From Pardosa pseudoannulata (taxonomy: Eukaryota > Arthropoda > Arachnida > Araneae > Lycosidae), in assembly GCA_032207245.1 (NCBI GenBank), contig CM063499.1, positions 32,842,446-32,906,445 on the forward strand: 64,000 bases of DNA, written 5' to 3'. Shown here in pieces: positions 44,253 to 64,000 of this stretch. The position numbers and the translations under genes were made by a program. The notes below the pieces were generated by a model that did not search any database, was not told where the DNA came from, and worked only from the letters and a program-made list of their open reading frames with translations. The stretch's first letter is position 1, and each line of letters begins with the position of its first letter.

Positions 44253-45338
44253 TTTTTAAAAAAAATTATCAGAATTATTTCTTTAATTAATATAAAGTAT
44301 TCAATTTGTTTTGTTAATTGATGCAACAAGTAATTTCTCTTGAGCACTGCCTCTACTTTCATTGTTCAATCACAACAGTGTCTCTTTTACAGCTTTGACT
44401 TTTACCATCTATCCACAGACATCATGACCTTTCTCTCAAAGCATTTCTAGCCCTAAAAATCATCAATGACCCTTTTCAATATTTTCTTGCAATGTGTTGT
44501 TAAAGCAACTCACCTAGTTTCAATCTGTTATTTTAAGATTCAGAGTTCAATAGATCATGTTACAGCAATTGGGGATTATTTGAGAACCAACGAGAATTTT
44601 CTGTATTTTACTTTTTGTTTCATAGCATACAAAACCAGGAGAAATAATTCCTAACTTTATTTCTCTGAAAATCTTAAAATCATTAGTGTAAAAGCACCAG
44701 AGCTCTGGAGATTCTCTAGAGCACAAACACCCCTGGATGAATAAGTCGATAAATCAAAACCAGCACGAATATTAAATAAAAAATGATATGATGATTGTCT
44801 ACACTGGGAAAAAAAAAAGATATATATTTACAAAATCACAGCAGATAATCTATGCTAATATTTTTAATATGTATAACATACCCATTAAATTAAATATAGC
44901 GAAGGAAAACTCAACAGAAATTCATAATTTTAAAATAAAAAATATATACAATCTTTTGATGATTGAAAGGAACTATTTTTCTAATGTACAGTAAACATAA
45001 CCTTCCCCCAAGAAAAAGCTTGTTTAGCAGTAGTAAAATAAAACATTTAGTAAGAGTTAAAAAGAAATTAAAATTTTACTTCAATGGTACATTCAAACAA
45101 TCAGATAGAAAAATGTAAAATAGCACATAGTTGCAATAATGCAATGTGTATATGAAGAGACACAATGCTTGCTTAATCTTCTATTTTCTGTTTGTTTATT
45201 GTGCACTGCAAAGAAAAAGGCTCTTTTTTACAATTTAGTTTAAAAAGAATTAGTTGTCAAGAGCAACAAAATTTACAGTGTCCCCAGTTCAGTAGTAAAT
45301 AATAGTTCTTAGTTTTATGAACACCTTTATCAGATTCA
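43044..45338. other. Region 3' of CUL2
   Basis: TA/CA microsatellite at 43044-43120, an A run of about 41 bp at 44211-44250, then AT-rich DNA and the CUL2 3' UTR. No gene or element recognised; the short frames at 44466 and 44788 have no known domain. Confidence 0.4.
45195..45200 (-). promoter_or_regulatory. Candidate CUL2 polyadenylation signal
   Basis: AATAAA on the minus strand about 140 nt past the CUL2 stop codon; plausible by position only. Confidence 0.35.
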
Positions 45339-63666
<18,328 letters not shown>

Positions 63667-63797
63667 CTAGAGAAAACACAAAGATATAAAAAATGCAGTT
63701 TAGTAACAATACATGTAAAAGAATGGTAAAAAACATACCTTAATTCTTATCTCAGATATATTTATTCTAAAGTTTAATAAAACAAACATGCATTACC

Positions 63798-64000
63798 AGG
63801 GTTGATAAAAATCATGATTTAAAAAAAAAAATCTGATTTTTTGATTTAAATAGCATTTATGAAATTTAAATATATTTAAGTATAATGTTTGATACAAGCA
63901 AATTAAATTGTTCAAGTTAGATGTCTACATCAATTAATTCTTTTTTTATATATAATAAAAAATACATATAACTAAAATAAATATATATATATATATATAT
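63798..64000 (+). mobile_element. Family H MITE, copy 2, left end
   Basis: Starts CAGGGTTGATAAAAATCATG and shares the AATCTGATTTTTTGATTTAAAT arm with 42244; runs into a TA array and off the window. Confidence 0.6.

Overview
The window is nuclear DNA from an animal with large, AT-rich, repeat-loaded introns. An arthropod is likely, and a chelicerate such as a spider is my best guess: the Tc1 transposase and the tRNA-Arg-like SINE resemble families I remember as abundant in spider genomes. That assignment rests on memory. There is no bacterial-style gene organisation. The real genes are split into short exons with GT-AG introns, so they hardly show as long open reading frames.

Two host genes are present, both on the minus strand and in tandem. 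The first is a complete TECR gene (very-long-chain enoyl-CoA reductase): 12 coding exons from the ATG at 31870-31872 to the stop at 7297-7299, 302 codons plus stop. The second is the 3' part of a CUL2 gene (cullin-2, scaffold of a ubiquitin ligase): 11 exons from 63666 down to the stop at 45339-45341, 410 residues. This covers the cullin homology domain and the C-terminal neddylation domain; the 5' exons lie beyond the right edge. I placed every exon by translation, reading phase and splice dinucleotides, and the phases join without a gap. The two genes act in unrelated processes (ER fatty-acid elongation, and cullin-RING ubiquitination) and I see no functional link.

Layout: 1-2760 is GC-richer, with a deleted Tigger/pogo element and unexplained sequence. 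2761-7296 is intergenic, with a SINE, a MITE and a hAT transposase remnant. 7297-31872 is TECR. 31873-45338 lies between the genes, with the TECR promoter, a LINE remnant, an almost intact Tc1 element, microsatellites and MITEs. 45339-64000 is CUL2.

The rest is a dense, partly nested collection of mobile elements. It includes nine copies of a tRNA-derived SINE with a CCAAA tail, a second tRNA-like SINE, two Tc1/mariner families, two Tigger/pogo families, a LINE reverse-transcriptase remnant, a probable solo LTR, several TTAA-target DNA elements, and hAT-like families. Target-site duplications can be read directly for many copies. Several hAT-like families show 6-bp duplications, and one family with CAGGGTTCC ends shows 5-bp duplications, rather than the textbook 8 bp. 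No exon is hit by any element. I found no CRISPR array, no bona fide tRNA or rRNA gene, and no undescribed multi-gene system. The most notable content is the transposon biology.
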